From NCBI RefSeq assembly GCF_021228125.1, contig NZ_JAJQQS010000016.1:124001-188000 (forward strand): 64,000 bases of DNA. Reading direction: 5' to 3'. A program made the position numbers and the translations under genes. The notes beneath the pieces are model-generated. The model worked only from the letters and a program-made list of their open reading frames with translations. It ran no database searches and was not told where the DNA came from. This document shows positions 31,342 to 39,182 of the stretch, piece by piece. The stretch is from Streptomyces albireticuli (lineage in GTDB: Bacteria; Actinomycetota; Actinomycetes; Streptomycetales; Streptomycetaceae). The number at the start of each line of letters is the position of its first letter. Within the stretch, counting starts at the first letter, position 1.

Positions 31342-33351
31342 ATGGCAGCGGACCCTCCACCACCGGCCGGCGACCGCCGGTCGGTCCGGCGCCGCGTCGT
31401 GGCGCTCGGCGCCGCGCTGGGCGGGGCCCTCTTCCTCCCCGCCGCCGCTCCCCTCACGACCAGGGACGACCGTGCGGCGCCCCCGCCCACGCCGTTCCTC
31501 ACCGTGCGCAAAGGCAGCACCGTCGTTCTCACGGGCACCACACGCCTGGAGAGCCTCACCGTCGAAGCCGGCGGCATCCTCGCCGCCCCCGCCGGCAAGG
31601 TCCTGACCCTCACCGTGGACGGGACCGAGACCGGGGCGGTGCTGACCCCCACCGAGGCCGTCCGGATCGCCCCGGGCACCTACCGCGGCGACGTGGTGGT
31701 CACGGTGTGCGACGCGCACCCGGTCCGCTTCAAGGGACTCGTCTTCCCCCTTCGGCACGCGCTGTACGTCGGTGCCCGGGGGCCCGAGGACGGCCGCTCC
31801 GTGACCGCCGCGCGAAGCGGCGGGCGGGTCGGCACGTCGGCAGCCGAGGGCCTGACCGTCGTCTCCACCGGCGAGGCGTTCAACGGTGTCTACGTGGCCG
31901 ACGGCGCCTACCTGCTGCGTGACGCGCGCATCGAGCTGACGGGGAACGGCCGCAGCGACTTCGTCGGCTACGGCGCCGCCCTGACGGCCTCCGGCCCGCG
32001 GACCCGGCTGGTGGCCGACGGAGCCCGCATCGACTGCCGCGGCGTGATGCGCACCACCGTGGTCGCCCTCGGCGGCGCGACGGTCGTGGTCAAGAACTCC
32101 CGGCTGCACGCGGCCAACGGCGTCCTGCCCGACGAGTACGTGCCCAACGTCAACCCCAGGTACATGCGCACCGCGCCGTGGGTCCTGGGCCTCTCCGGCA
32201 ACGTGCGCGCCACCAATCTCTCCGGCAAGGACACCACCACCGTCTACCTCTCCTCCACCCTCTCCTCGGAGAGCTGGGGCGTACTGTCCTCCGAGACCAG
32301 CGGCGACGGCTTCCCCTTCGGGCCCATGAGCGGTGACGGCTCCTCGGCCGACGTCACCGGCGACAAGTGCCGGCTGGCGGCCGTCAACAGCCGGATCACG
32401 GTCGCCGGCGACGGCTACGGCTCGTACGTCGTCGACAACGTCACCCAGCACTTCCTCGGCTGCGAGTTCGACGTCACGGGCTATGTCGGCATCATCCGCA
32501 GCGGCGCCCTGCACTACGGCGACAGCACCCCGCAGGCCGTACGGCGGCTGGACACCGACTGGGGGCTGGGCCTGAGCGAGCGGGACCTGGAGGCCCTCAC
32601 CCCACGAGCCGGGGCGCTCCGCTCCCACCGCTTCGGCCTGATGTGGCACGGTCCCGGCTCGGTGCGCGTCGACGGTGGCACCGTCTTCCGCACCACCGAC
32701 ACGATGTTCCTCGTCAAGGGCCAGCCCGCGCGGCTCGACGTCGACGGATCCGACGGCGCGCGGCTGCTGCCCGGCAACGGCGTCCTGCTCCAGCTGATGG
32801 ACGACGACGACCCCTGCCCGACGCACGCGGACGGCTGGGGCGTCGCCGAAGGCGTCTACCACGAGCCGACGCCCGCGCCCCAGCGCATGACGGACTTCGA
32901 CACCACCGTCGCGCACCCCATGGACGCCATGGCCGAGTTCACCGACATCGACCTGACCGGTGACGTCTTCAACGGCTTCCGCGGCGGGATCGGTCCCACG
33001 CACGGCCTGAACCTGTGCCTGAACCTCACCCGCTGCCGCCTCACCGGCACGGTCTCGGCCACCACCGTCAGGCACCGGGTGAGCAGCATCGACATCACCC
33101 GCTACCGGGAGCTCGGTGTGGTCACCAACACCCCGTCTCCCGTGGTCAACAATGGAGTGATCATCACTCTGGGTCCCGGAAGCCACTGGATCCCCACGGG
33201 CACCTGCCACTTGTCGGCTCTGCGGCTGGACCGCGGCGCGCGGCTGTCCGCGCCCGGTGGCCGGTCGCTGGAGATGACCGTCGACGGGCGTACGGTCCGG
33301 CCCGAACCCGGGGAGGGCTGGTCCGGCACGATCGTGATCCGTGTGCGGTGA
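31342..33351 (+). CDS. Secreted right-handed beta-helix protein with Tat-like signal
   Basis: 669 aa. An N-terminal RRSVRRRVVALGAALGG stretch with a hydrophobic core ending near PAAAP looks like a twin-arginine signal (cleavage ~38-40). The rest is rich in short beta strands with N, D, T and G turns, as in parallel beta-helix proteins. Two end segments resemble each other: TRLESLTVEAGGILAAPAGK then LTVDG (~67-100), and CHLSALRLDRGARLSAPGGR then MTVDG near the C terminus. They look like matching helix caps. ATG 31342 has GAGGGAG 8 nt upstream. It is divergent from the MIO operon and convergent with the flavin reductase gene. No catalytic motif was recognised; polysaccharide lyase/epimerase or a non-catalytic role in binding product outside the cell are all possible. 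Confidence 0.8.
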   Translation: MAADPPPPAGDRRSVRRRVVALGAALGGALFLPAAAPLTTRDDRAAPPPTPFLTVRKGSTVVLTGTTRLESLTVEAGGILAAPAGKVLTLTVDGTETGAVLTPTEAVRIAPGTYRGDVVVTVCDAHPVRFKGLVFPLRHALYVGARGPEDGRSVTAARSGGRVGTSAAEGLTVVSTGEAFNGVYVADGAYLLRDARIELTGNGRSDFVGYGAALTASGPRTRLVADGARIDCRGVMRTTVVALGGATVVVKNSRLHAANGVLPDEYVPNVNPRYMRTAPWVLGLSGNVRATNLSGKDTTTVYLSSTLSSESWGVLSSETSGDGFPFGPMSGDGSSADVTGDKCRLAAVNSRITVAGDGYGSYVVDNVTQHFLGCEFDVTGYVGIIRSGALHYGDSTPQAVRRLDTDWGLGLSERDLEALTPRAGALRSHRFGLMWHGPGSVRVDGGTVFRTTDTMFLVKGQPARLDVDGSDGARLLPGNGVLLQLMDDDDPCPTHADGWGVAEGVYHEPTPAPQRMTDFDTTVAHPMDAMAEFTDIDLTGDVFNGFRGGIGPTHGLNLCLNLTRCRLTGTVSATTVRHRVSSIDITRYRELGVVTNTPSPVVNNGVIITLGPGSHWIPTGTCHLSALRLDRGARLSAPGGRSLEMTVDGRTVRPEPGEGWSGTIVIRVR

Positions 33352-33588
33352 ACGCGGGCTCGGCACCGCTGACCCGAGGTGAGCCGTTCCGCCGCACCGT
33401 GGCGAGCGCGGTGTGCCGGTCGGCGTCGAAGGCGGCTCTTACGGATGCGGCGGCCCTCACGGGCGCGGTGAATCCCATGGACGCGGCGAACGCCGGTTCA
33501 AAGGCGAAGAGATCGACCCACGCGGCCGAACGTACCCACCTGTCAAGGGAAGAGGGGTCCGTGCGCCCGCGCCCGGCTCAGAGCGCGG

Positions 33589-34137
33589 TCATGCCCGTAG
33601 CCGGGAGGCCGGCGCATCGTCGCCGGCCAGGTTGCTGATCTTGTGATAGCGGCCCTGATAACTGAGCAGCGGGCGGGCCGAGGGGCTCACCCTGCACGCC
33701 GTCACCCAGCCGATGGTGAGGAGGTGATCGCCGTTCGGCACCTGCCCCTCCGTACGGCACTCGAACACGCAGGCCGCGTCCGCCAGGATCGGGTGGCCGC
33801 CGTTCGAGGCGGGGTGCCAGCCGATGCCGTGGAACTCGTCGGTCATGCCGAAGCGTTCGGCCGAGGCGAACCACCGGGCGATCGCCGACTGGTGCTCCTG
33901 GAGAAGATTGACGACGAATCCACCGGAGTCGGCGATCGCGTCGGTGAGGCGGCTGCCCTGGCGCAGGGACACCGAGAGCAGCTCGGGATCCATGGATACG
34001 GAGGTGACCGTCCCGGCGGTCATCCCGGCCGGGCCGGTCCCGGTTCTGACCGTCAGGACCGCGACGGCGGTGGGCAGATGCCGCATCGCCGCCCGGAAAC
34101 CCTGGTCCTTCATTCCGGAGGTCTCTGTGTGTTTCAT
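33589..34137 (-). CDS. Flavin reductase (HpaC/StyB-like, flavin_Reduct domain)
   Basis: 182 aa from ATG 34137. A single flavin reductase domain: FRAAMRHLPTAVAVLTV, GMTAGTVTSVSMDPELLSVSL, the DSGGFVVNLL segment, and GDHLLTIGWVTACR, in which GDH contacts flavin/NAD(P)H in this family. These proteins reduce FAD or FMN with NAD(P)H and release it for two-component oxygenases. The HpaB-like and StyA-like enzymes of the neighbouring operon both need reduced FAD, so this is the likely shared donor. It is transcribed on the same strand but separated from that operon by the beta-helix gene, and is divergent from an exporter gene. A longer reading frame to 34206 lacks similarity. Confidence 0.9.
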   Translation of the reverse strand: MKHTETSGMKDQGFRAAMRHLPTAVAVLTVRTGTGPAGMTAGTVTSVSMDPELLSVSLRQGSRLTDAIADSGGFVVNLLQEHQSAIARWFASAERFGMTDEFHGIGWHPASNGGHPILADAACVFECRTEGQVPNGDHLLTIGWVTACRVSPSARPLLSYQGRYHKISNLAGDDAPASRLRA

Positions 34138-34507
34138 CGTCCCCGTCCTCACTCCTAGCCCGCGCGGATTCCCGTCACGGCCGAGCAAATATGGCGACCA
34201 GCACACAGCGACCTTAACGCCAAGAGGTTACCGAATTGCCGCCGTGGCCCGGAACCCCCTCCAACGAGGTAAAAAGGATCCAGGGGTTATCGGAAGATCG
34301 GTTGAGCGAGTGTCCTGACCATCCTTCTTCGGGAGCGGGGCTCCGGGGGCGGCGGGAACTCAATTATGCTGAAAGCTGCGGCATTTCATCCGAGGGCTGC
34401 CTTCTTCCTTCCTTCCTGTGTTCCGACCTCGACGCGCCGCCGGCCCCGCCACCTGTCCGCGCGGGGCCGTCAGCGAGCCACCAGCGCCCCTCCGGGAGAC
34501 CGCCACG
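34138..34507. promoter_or_regulatory. Divergent promoter region between flavin reductase and exporter genes
   Basis: About 370 bp without a gene. Moderately AT-rich stretches around 34190-34290 and 34350-34390 (for example CAATTATGCT) are plausible promoter regions. No operator consensus was recognised. Confidence 0.45.
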
Positions 34508-36007
34508 ATGCCTCCGCGCCACATCACCCCCGTGCCCGGGCTCCGGAGCCAAGCGGCGCCGCGCCGCCGCTGGTGGATCCTGGGCGTCCTGAGCATGGCG
34601 CAGCTGATGGTGGTCCTCGACGGCACCATCATGAACATCGCCCTGCCCTCGGCCCAGGCCGACCTGGGGTTCCCCGACGGCGGGCGGCAGTGGATCGTCA
34701 CCGCCTACGCGCTGGCCTTCGGCAGTCTCCTGCTGCTCGGCGGGCGCATCGCCGACCTGTTCGGCCGCCGCGGCACCTTCCTCGCCGGCCTCGCGGGCTT
34801 CGCCGGGACGTCCGTCCTCGCGGGGCTGGCCGACGGCTTCGGGATGCTGGTCGCGGCCCGCGCCGGGCAGGGTCTGTCCAGCGCGCTCCTGGCGCCCGCC
34901 GCGCTCTCGCTCGTCGGCGTCACGTTCACCGACGCCAAGGAGCGCGCGACCGCCTTCGGCGTGTGGGGCGCGGCGGCCGGTGCCGGCGGCGCGGTGGGGA
35001 TGCCGCTCGGCGGCGTCCTCACGGAGTTCCTGAGCTGGCGCTGGGCCATGTACATGAACACCATGGCCGCGGTCGTGGCGTTCGTCGCCGGCACCCTCCT
35101 GCTCGCCCCCGCGCCCCGCGCGCGGACGTCCCGGCTCGACGTGCCCGGCACGGTGCTCGTCGGCTCCGGCCTGTTCTGTCTCGTCTACGGCTTCGCCGCC
35201 GCCGGGAACCACCCGTGGACCTCGGTCGCCACCTGGGGGTTCCTCGCCGTGGCGGTCGCCCTGCTCGTGACGTTCACCTGGTGGCAGACCAGGGCGCGAC
35301 ACCCGCTGCTGCCGCTGCACATCGTCCTCGACCGCGACCGCGGAGCGTCCCTGATCGCCCTGTTCCAGACGAGCTCGGCGGTCTTCGGCACCTTCCTGTT
35401 CGCCACCTACTACCTCCAGCACTCCCTGGGGTACGGCCCGGCCACGACCGGCCTCGCCTACCTTCCGATGATCGGCGGCCTCATCGGCACCTCGCCCCTC
35501 GCGACCAATGTGCTCCTGCCCCGGTTCGGCCCCAAGGCGGTCATCGCGTCGGGCGCGGCGTCGGCCGCGGGCGGACTCGCCCTGCTGGCCACGCTCGGCC
35601 TCGACAGCGCCTACGCCACCGCCGTCCTCCCGGCCCTCGTCCTCACCGGCGCCGGCCTCGGGACGATCATCACGGCCACCACCAGCCTGGCCACCCTGGG
35701 AGTGGAGGCAGCCGATTCGGGCGTCGCCTCGGCCACCGTCAACGCCATGCAGTACGTGGGCGGCTCGGTCGGCGTCGCCCTCCTCAACACCGTCTCCACG
35801 GCCACCACCGCCTCCTACCTGGCCGATCACGACACCCCCGGCGCGCTCACCCGCGACCACGCCGCCCTGTCCGGCTACCACGCGGCCTTCCGCTGGCTCG
35901 CGGCCGCCTTCGTCGTCTGCCTGTTCGTGGCGGTGCCGCTGTACCGGCGGCGCGGTGCGGATCGGCGGGTGAACGCGGCGGCGGAACGGACGACGGAGGT
36001 CGCGTAG
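34508..36007 (+). CDS. MFS drug exporter, DHA2 (14-TM) family
   Basis: 499 aa with about 14 hydrophobic segments. DHA2 signatures: motif C-like region LMVVLDGTIMNIALPSAQ in the first helix, QWIVTAYALAFGSLLLLGGRIADLFGRR (motif A region, given here as a family description), and the WGAAAGAGGAVGMPLGGVLTE segment. Proton-driven efflux at the cytoplasmic membrane is expected. ATG 34508 has GGGAG upstream, and an in-frame extension of 30 residues was judged non-coding. Placement next to the flavin reductase and the MIO-KS operon suggests it exports that pathway's product or gives self-resistance. Confidence 0.92.
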   Translation: MPPRHITPVPGLRSQAAPRRRWWILGVLSMAQLMVVLDGTIMNIALPSAQADLGFPDGGRQWIVTAYALAFGSLLLLGGRIADLFGRRGTFLAGLAGFAGTSVLAGLADGFGMLVAARAGQGLSSALLAPAALSLVGVTFTDAKERATAFGVWGAAAGAGGAVGMPLGGVLTEFLSWRWAMYMNTMAAVVAFVAGTLLLAPAPRARTSRLDVPGTVLVGSGLFCLVYGFAAAGNHPWTSVATWGFLAVAVALLVTFTWWQTRARHPLLPLHIVLDRDRGASLIALFQTSSAVFGTFLFATYYLQHSLGYGPATTGLAYLPMIGGLIGTSPLATNVLLPRFGPKAVIASGAASAAGGLALLATLGLDSAYATAVLPALVLTGAGLGTIITATTSLATLGVEAADSGVASATVNAMQYVGGSVGVALLNTVSTATTASYLADHDTPGALTRDHAALSGYHAAFRWLAAAFVVCLFVAVPLYRRRGADRRVNAAAERTTEVA

Positions 36008-36092
36008 GGCTCCGGGCGGCTTTTCCGGGCGCGGCCGTCCCGGGAGCGGTGAAGGTCTGGCCGTCGCGCGGCACGGCATGATCGAATAGGGA

Positions 36093-36659
36093 ATGACATC
36101 GTTCTGGACCGGAGAGCGCATACGCCTGCGCGGTATCGAGCCCGACGACTGGGGCGCGTTGATGCGCTTCGCCACGGACGAGGAGCGGTTGGGAGACCTG
36201 CTGCATCCGCCCCGTTCCGCCGAGGGATATCGCACGTGGGCGCAGGCACAAGCAGTCGCCGAGGCCGATGGCGACCGCTTCCGACTGGTGATCGAAGACG
36301 TCGGCACGGGGGAAGCGGTCGGGGTTGTCGGCTCGCACCACGCGGACCCCCGCGCGGGCTGGTTCGAGTACGGCGTCACGATCGCCGCGGATCACCGGGG
36401 CCGAGGCTACGCGGCGGAGGCCGTGGTGGTGCTGCTGCGCTTCATGTTCGCCGAACGGCGCTACCACAAGTGCGGAGCGCGGATCTTCGCACACAACGAG
36501 GCGTCGCTGGCACTGCACCGCCGGCTCGGCTTCGTCGAGGAGGGCCGCCTTCGCGATCACGTGTTCCTCGCCGGCGGCTACCGGGATCTCGTACTGATGG
36601 GCATCCTCGCCGACGAGTTCGCCGCACTGCACTCGCCGAGCGAACGCCCCCCTCGGTGA
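36093..36659 (+). CDS. GNAT-family N-acetyltransferase (RimJ/RimL-like)
   Basis: 188 aa. The acetyl-CoA pyrophosphate-binding loop is HRGRGYAAEAVVVLL (~105-119), preceded by WFEYGVTIA and followed by HNEASLALHRRLGFVEEGRLRD, a typical late GNAT motif. The type often acetylates protein N termini or small amines; the substrate is unknown. It follows the exporter gene by 85 bp on the same strand and could be co-transcribed with it, but has no obvious role in the pathway. Confidence 0.88.
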   Translation: MTSFWTGERIRLRGIEPDDWGALMRFATDEERLGDLLHPPRSAEGYRTWAQAQAVAEADGDRFRLVIEDVGTGEAVGVVGSHHADPRAGWFEYGVTIAADHRGRGYAAEAVVVLLRFMFAERRYHKCGARIFAHNEASLALHRRLGFVEEGRLRDHVFLAGGYRDLVLMGILADEFAALHSPSERPPR

Positions 36660-36731
36660 ACGTGCCGTGGGGGACCAGCGACACGGCGAGCTCCCTCACG
36701 GCGGTGGCCGGGCGTCGCGCCGTGGCGGCAG

Positions 36732-36754
36732 CGTTGCGGCGCAACGCCGCAACG
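36732..36754. repeat. Inverted repeat upstream of the small membrane/HTH-receiver gene pair
   Basis: CGTTGCGGC (36732-36740) and GCCGCAACG (36746-36754) are perfect arms of 9 nt around GCAAC. A related GCGCAACGG recurs near 36853-36861. It may be the terminator of the acetyltransferase gene or an operator for the downstream pair. The rest of 36660-36958 shows no gene. Confidence 0.45.
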
Positions 36755-36958
36755 GTTTCCGGCCGTAGGGTGCTGAGGTGCGGGAACGGGGGTGCCCGGC
36801 GGTGGTCGGCCGTGGTGGCGGGGGGCAGCGTTGCGCTTCTTTTCCGATCGCACGGCGCAACGGCTCCATGGCCCTCCATTCTGTGAGTCACCTTCCGGCG
36901 ATCCGCCGGACGGGTGACAAGTCCCGTTGTGCGACGGGTCGGATGGATGGAGACTTCG

Positions 36959-37204
36959 GTGAACCGGCCGTTGCTGTCGATGAGAACGACCTTGGTGTTC
37001 CTGCTCGCGGCGCTCGCCGGCGCGGCGGTGGGCGCCTTGACCACCTTCGCGGGCGAGGGAACGCCGCGCGGCGCGCTCGCGGCCCTGGCTGCCGCGGGGC
37101 TGTCGGTGCGGTTCTTCGACCGTCTCATCGCCGCGGAGCCCGGCGCCGGCGGCCCGCGCCGGTCCGCGGGCTCCGGCGCCGGAGAGGGGGCAGGGCATGG
37201 GTGA
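36959..37204 (+). CDS. Small two-segment membrane protein, function unknown
   Basis: 81 aa from GTG 36959, which has GGAG at 6-nt spacing; ATG 36947 or an earlier GTG is possible. Two hydrophobic segments (LVFLLAALAGAAVGALTTF and ALAALAAAGLSVRFFDRL) are followed by a short Gly/Ser/Arg-rich cytoplasmic tail. Its stop overlaps the start of the HTH-receiver gene (ATGGGTGA), so translation is coupled and the two products probably act together, perhaps with this protein as a membrane anchor. I recognise no named family. Confidence 0.7.
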   Translation: MNRPLLSMRTTLVFLLAALAGAAVGALTTFAGEGTPRGALAALAAAGLSVRFFDRLIAAEPGAGGPRRSAGSGAGEGAGHG

Positions 37205-38285
37205 ACTCCGGCCACTGGGGGACGACCTCACGGAGTCGTCCCGCGCGCTCGCCCAGGCGCTTCGGGAGCTGTTCGAGGGCATGGGCGTGTCCGTACGGCG
37301 GTACGCCGCGCGGCGCCGGCGCGACCCCGGGACGTTCTCGCGCTACCTGAACGGCACCCGTTTACCCCCCTGGCAGGTGATCATGGACCTGTTCGCGGAC
37401 CTCGCCGAGCACCATGGAACCACCATCACCGCCGAGGCCATCGAGCTCGTACGTGAGCTCTACGGGTCGGCCGTCGACGCCGGTTCCTCCCCCAAGCACG
37501 CGGTGGAGCTCCTGGAACAGCAACTGGCCGACGCCGACCGGGTCTCGCGCAGGTCGAGCGTCCGCGGCGACGTGCTGGGCGACGCGCTGCTGGACCGCAC
37601 CCACCGCATCGCCGACCTGGAAGTACGCCTCAACCAGCTGGAGGCGGACCGCAGCGCCGAGCGGGAGCGGGCGGACAGACTCGCCGCGGCCCACCCCGAC
37701 GTCTCGGACCTCCTGCAGGAACGCGACGCCCTGGAGGCCGAGGTGTCGCGGCTGGGCAAGGAACTGCGCGAGGCGCGGGAACAGCGTGCCGCCGCGGAGG
37801 CCCGCTGCGATCTGCTCGAACGACAGCTGGAGGCCGTCGAGCGGCCCGCCGCCCTGCCCGCCGCCCCCTCCGAATCCGAACCCAGGAACCTGCCCAGGAT
37901 CCTGATCGTCGACGACCAGGCGGACAACCTGCTCGCCATGCGGGCCGTACTGGAGACGCTCGACCAGGACCTCGTCACCGTCTCCTCCGGCCGGGAGGCG
38001 CTCAAGGCGCTCCTCGACCACGACGACTTCGCGGTCATCATCATGGACGTGCAGATGCCGGAGATGGACGGCTACGAGACGTGCGCGCACATCAAGCGCA
38101 GACCCCGCACCCGCGACGTCCCCATCATCTTCCTCACCGCGATGGGCGTGGACCCGGAACACTCCGCCCGCGGGTACGCGGCCGGCGCGGTCGACTACAT
38201 CAGCAAGCCCTTCGACCCGTGGGCCCTGCGCGCCAAGGTCGCCGTCTTCACCTCCATCTACCTCGAACGCCATGCCGGCCGGTGA
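37197..38285 (+). CDS. HTH-coiled-coil-receiver protein (orphan response regulator-like)
   Basis: 362 aa in an unusual order. The N-terminal XRE-like helix-turn-helix (~10-75) includes SVRRYAARRRRDPGTFSRYL and RLPPWQVIMDLF. A long charged coiled coil (~100-220, heptads rich in Leu/Glu/Arg) follows, then a receiver domain (~233-355) with acidic pair in ILIVDDQADN, phospho-Asp284 in VIIMDVQMPEMDG, Thr in IIFLTAM and Lys337 in YISKPFDPWALR. DNA-binding domains usually follow the receiver rather than precede it. The ATG overlaps the small membrane gene and has GGAGAGGGGG upstream. No kinase gene is adjacent. It probably binds DNA as a dimer or larger assembly via the coiled coil; targets are unknown. 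Confidence 0.88.
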   Translation: MGELRPLGDDLTESSRALAQALRELFEGMGVSVRRYAARRRRDPGTFSRYLNGTRLPPWQVIMDLFADLAEHHGTTITAEAIELVRELYGSAVDAGSSPKHAVELLEQQLADADRVSRRSSVRGDVLGDALLDRTHRIADLEVRLNQLEADRSAERERADRLAAAHPDVSDLLQERDALEAEVSRLGKELREAREQRAAAEARCDLLERQLEAVERPAALPAAPSESEPRNLPRILIVDDQADNLLAMRAVLETLDQDLVTVSSGREALKALLDHDDFAVIIMDVQMPEMDGYETCAHIKRRPRTRDVPIIFLTAMGVDPEHSARGYAAGAVDYISKPFDPWALRAKVAVFTSIYLERHAGR

Positions 38286-38323
38286 GCCTCCCGGCCTCGG
38301 ATGCCGGACGTCCGGGACTCACC
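38281..38323. terminator. Candidate terminator between convergent genes
   Basis: GGTGAG (38281-38286) pairs with CTCACC (38318-38323) and, inside it, TCCCGG (38289-38294) with CCGGGA (38312-38317), giving a bulged stem over the stop codon of the HTH-receiver gene. The convergent oxygenase gene ends at 38336. Confidence 0.4.
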
Positions 38324-38335
38324 TGGGCGGATCGC

Positions 38336-39004
38336 TCAGGTGGGTGTCCCGTCCAGGAGATCGGTGACGAATTTGCGCAGCGTTCCCCGGGTGACGGGGG
38401 TGACGCCGTGCATGAGCTGGGCGCCGTAGGCGAAGGCCACACCCGCGGGTGCGTCGGTGACCCAGCAGGTCTTCGGCAGGGTCTCCACCCAGCTCGGCTC
38501 GTCCCCGGAGGCGGGGACTGTGGCGTCGGCGTGGGGGAGGCTGCGGGTTACGGGCGTGCCGGGGAGGAAGCCGTCGGCCTCGCCACGCACGTCGCCGGTC
38601 CACAGGCCGGGGCTGGAGCTGGTGGCGACGTAGAACTGCCCGCCCTGCCCGGCACGGGCGATGTCCACACCGATACGTCCGATACGCCGGGGCGGTGGGC
38701 CGGCGTCGGGAATGCCGTCGAGGTGGACAGGAACGGCATCGCCCGGGCCGAGTTCGGTGTACATCCACCGCGCGGTGGCGGCGAGGGACGGCATCAGGCG
38801 GCGGATGGCGGGCAGGGCCCGCTCGGCGGCCTGCTGCAGGATCGCCTGCGCAGCCCGGGGAGCGGCCTCGTACCGGAAGGCGTTCGCCGGGCCGCTTGCC
38901 GCGGCGGGCTCGCTGTCCATGATCTTGTTGAGCTGGGAGATCTCCTCCGCGGTGAGGAAGTCCTCCACCGTGTGGAGCGCGAACGTCTCGCTGACGTGGA
39001 TCAT
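38336..39004 (-). CDS. 2-oxoglutarate/Fe(II)-dependent oxygenase-like protein
   Basis: 222 aa from ATG 39004, which has GGGAGGA upstream. A double-stranded beta-helix iron site can be proposed: His94-x-Asp96 in VPVHLDGIPDAG, distal His199 in AQLMHGVTPV and a 2-oxoglutarate-binding Arg in TRGTLRKF (Arg210 or 206). The N-terminal part is helical (ETFALHTVEDFLTAEEIS), as in prolyl-hydroxylase-like oxygenases. The substrate is unknown and it has no biosynthetic partner next to it. A divergent, apparently damaged gene follows upstream. The metal-site assignment is from motif spacing only. Confidence 0.72.
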   Translation of the reverse strand: MIHVSETFALHTVEDFLTAEEISQLNKIMDSEPAAASGPANAFRYEAAPRAAQAILQQAAERALPAIRRLMPSLAATARWMYTELGPGDAVPVHLDGIPDAGPPPRRIGRIGVDIARAGQGGQFYVATSSSPGLWTGDVRGEADGFLPGTPVTRSLPHADATVPASGDEPSWVETLPKTCWVTDAPAGVAFAYGAQLMHGVTPVTRGTLRKFVTDLLDGTPT

Positions 39005-39182
39005 CCGGTCCTCCCGGGGGCACGTGCCTACGGACGCGACCCCTCCAGCGTGCCGGAACGCGTGCCGGCACACGAGGCGCTATCCGGGCAGGAAAGACGG
39101 CATCCCGCGACGCGGTCAAGGATCGGCCGACGACCATCATCGTCGACGGCCGGGCCAAGACCGCTACCCCCGTGGCGTTTCC

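Noticed and set aside
33352..33588. Possible small gene between the beta-helix and flavin reductase genes
   Set aside because: Frames here are short, lack ribosome sites and show no protein-like composition; it is simply the gap between convergent genes.
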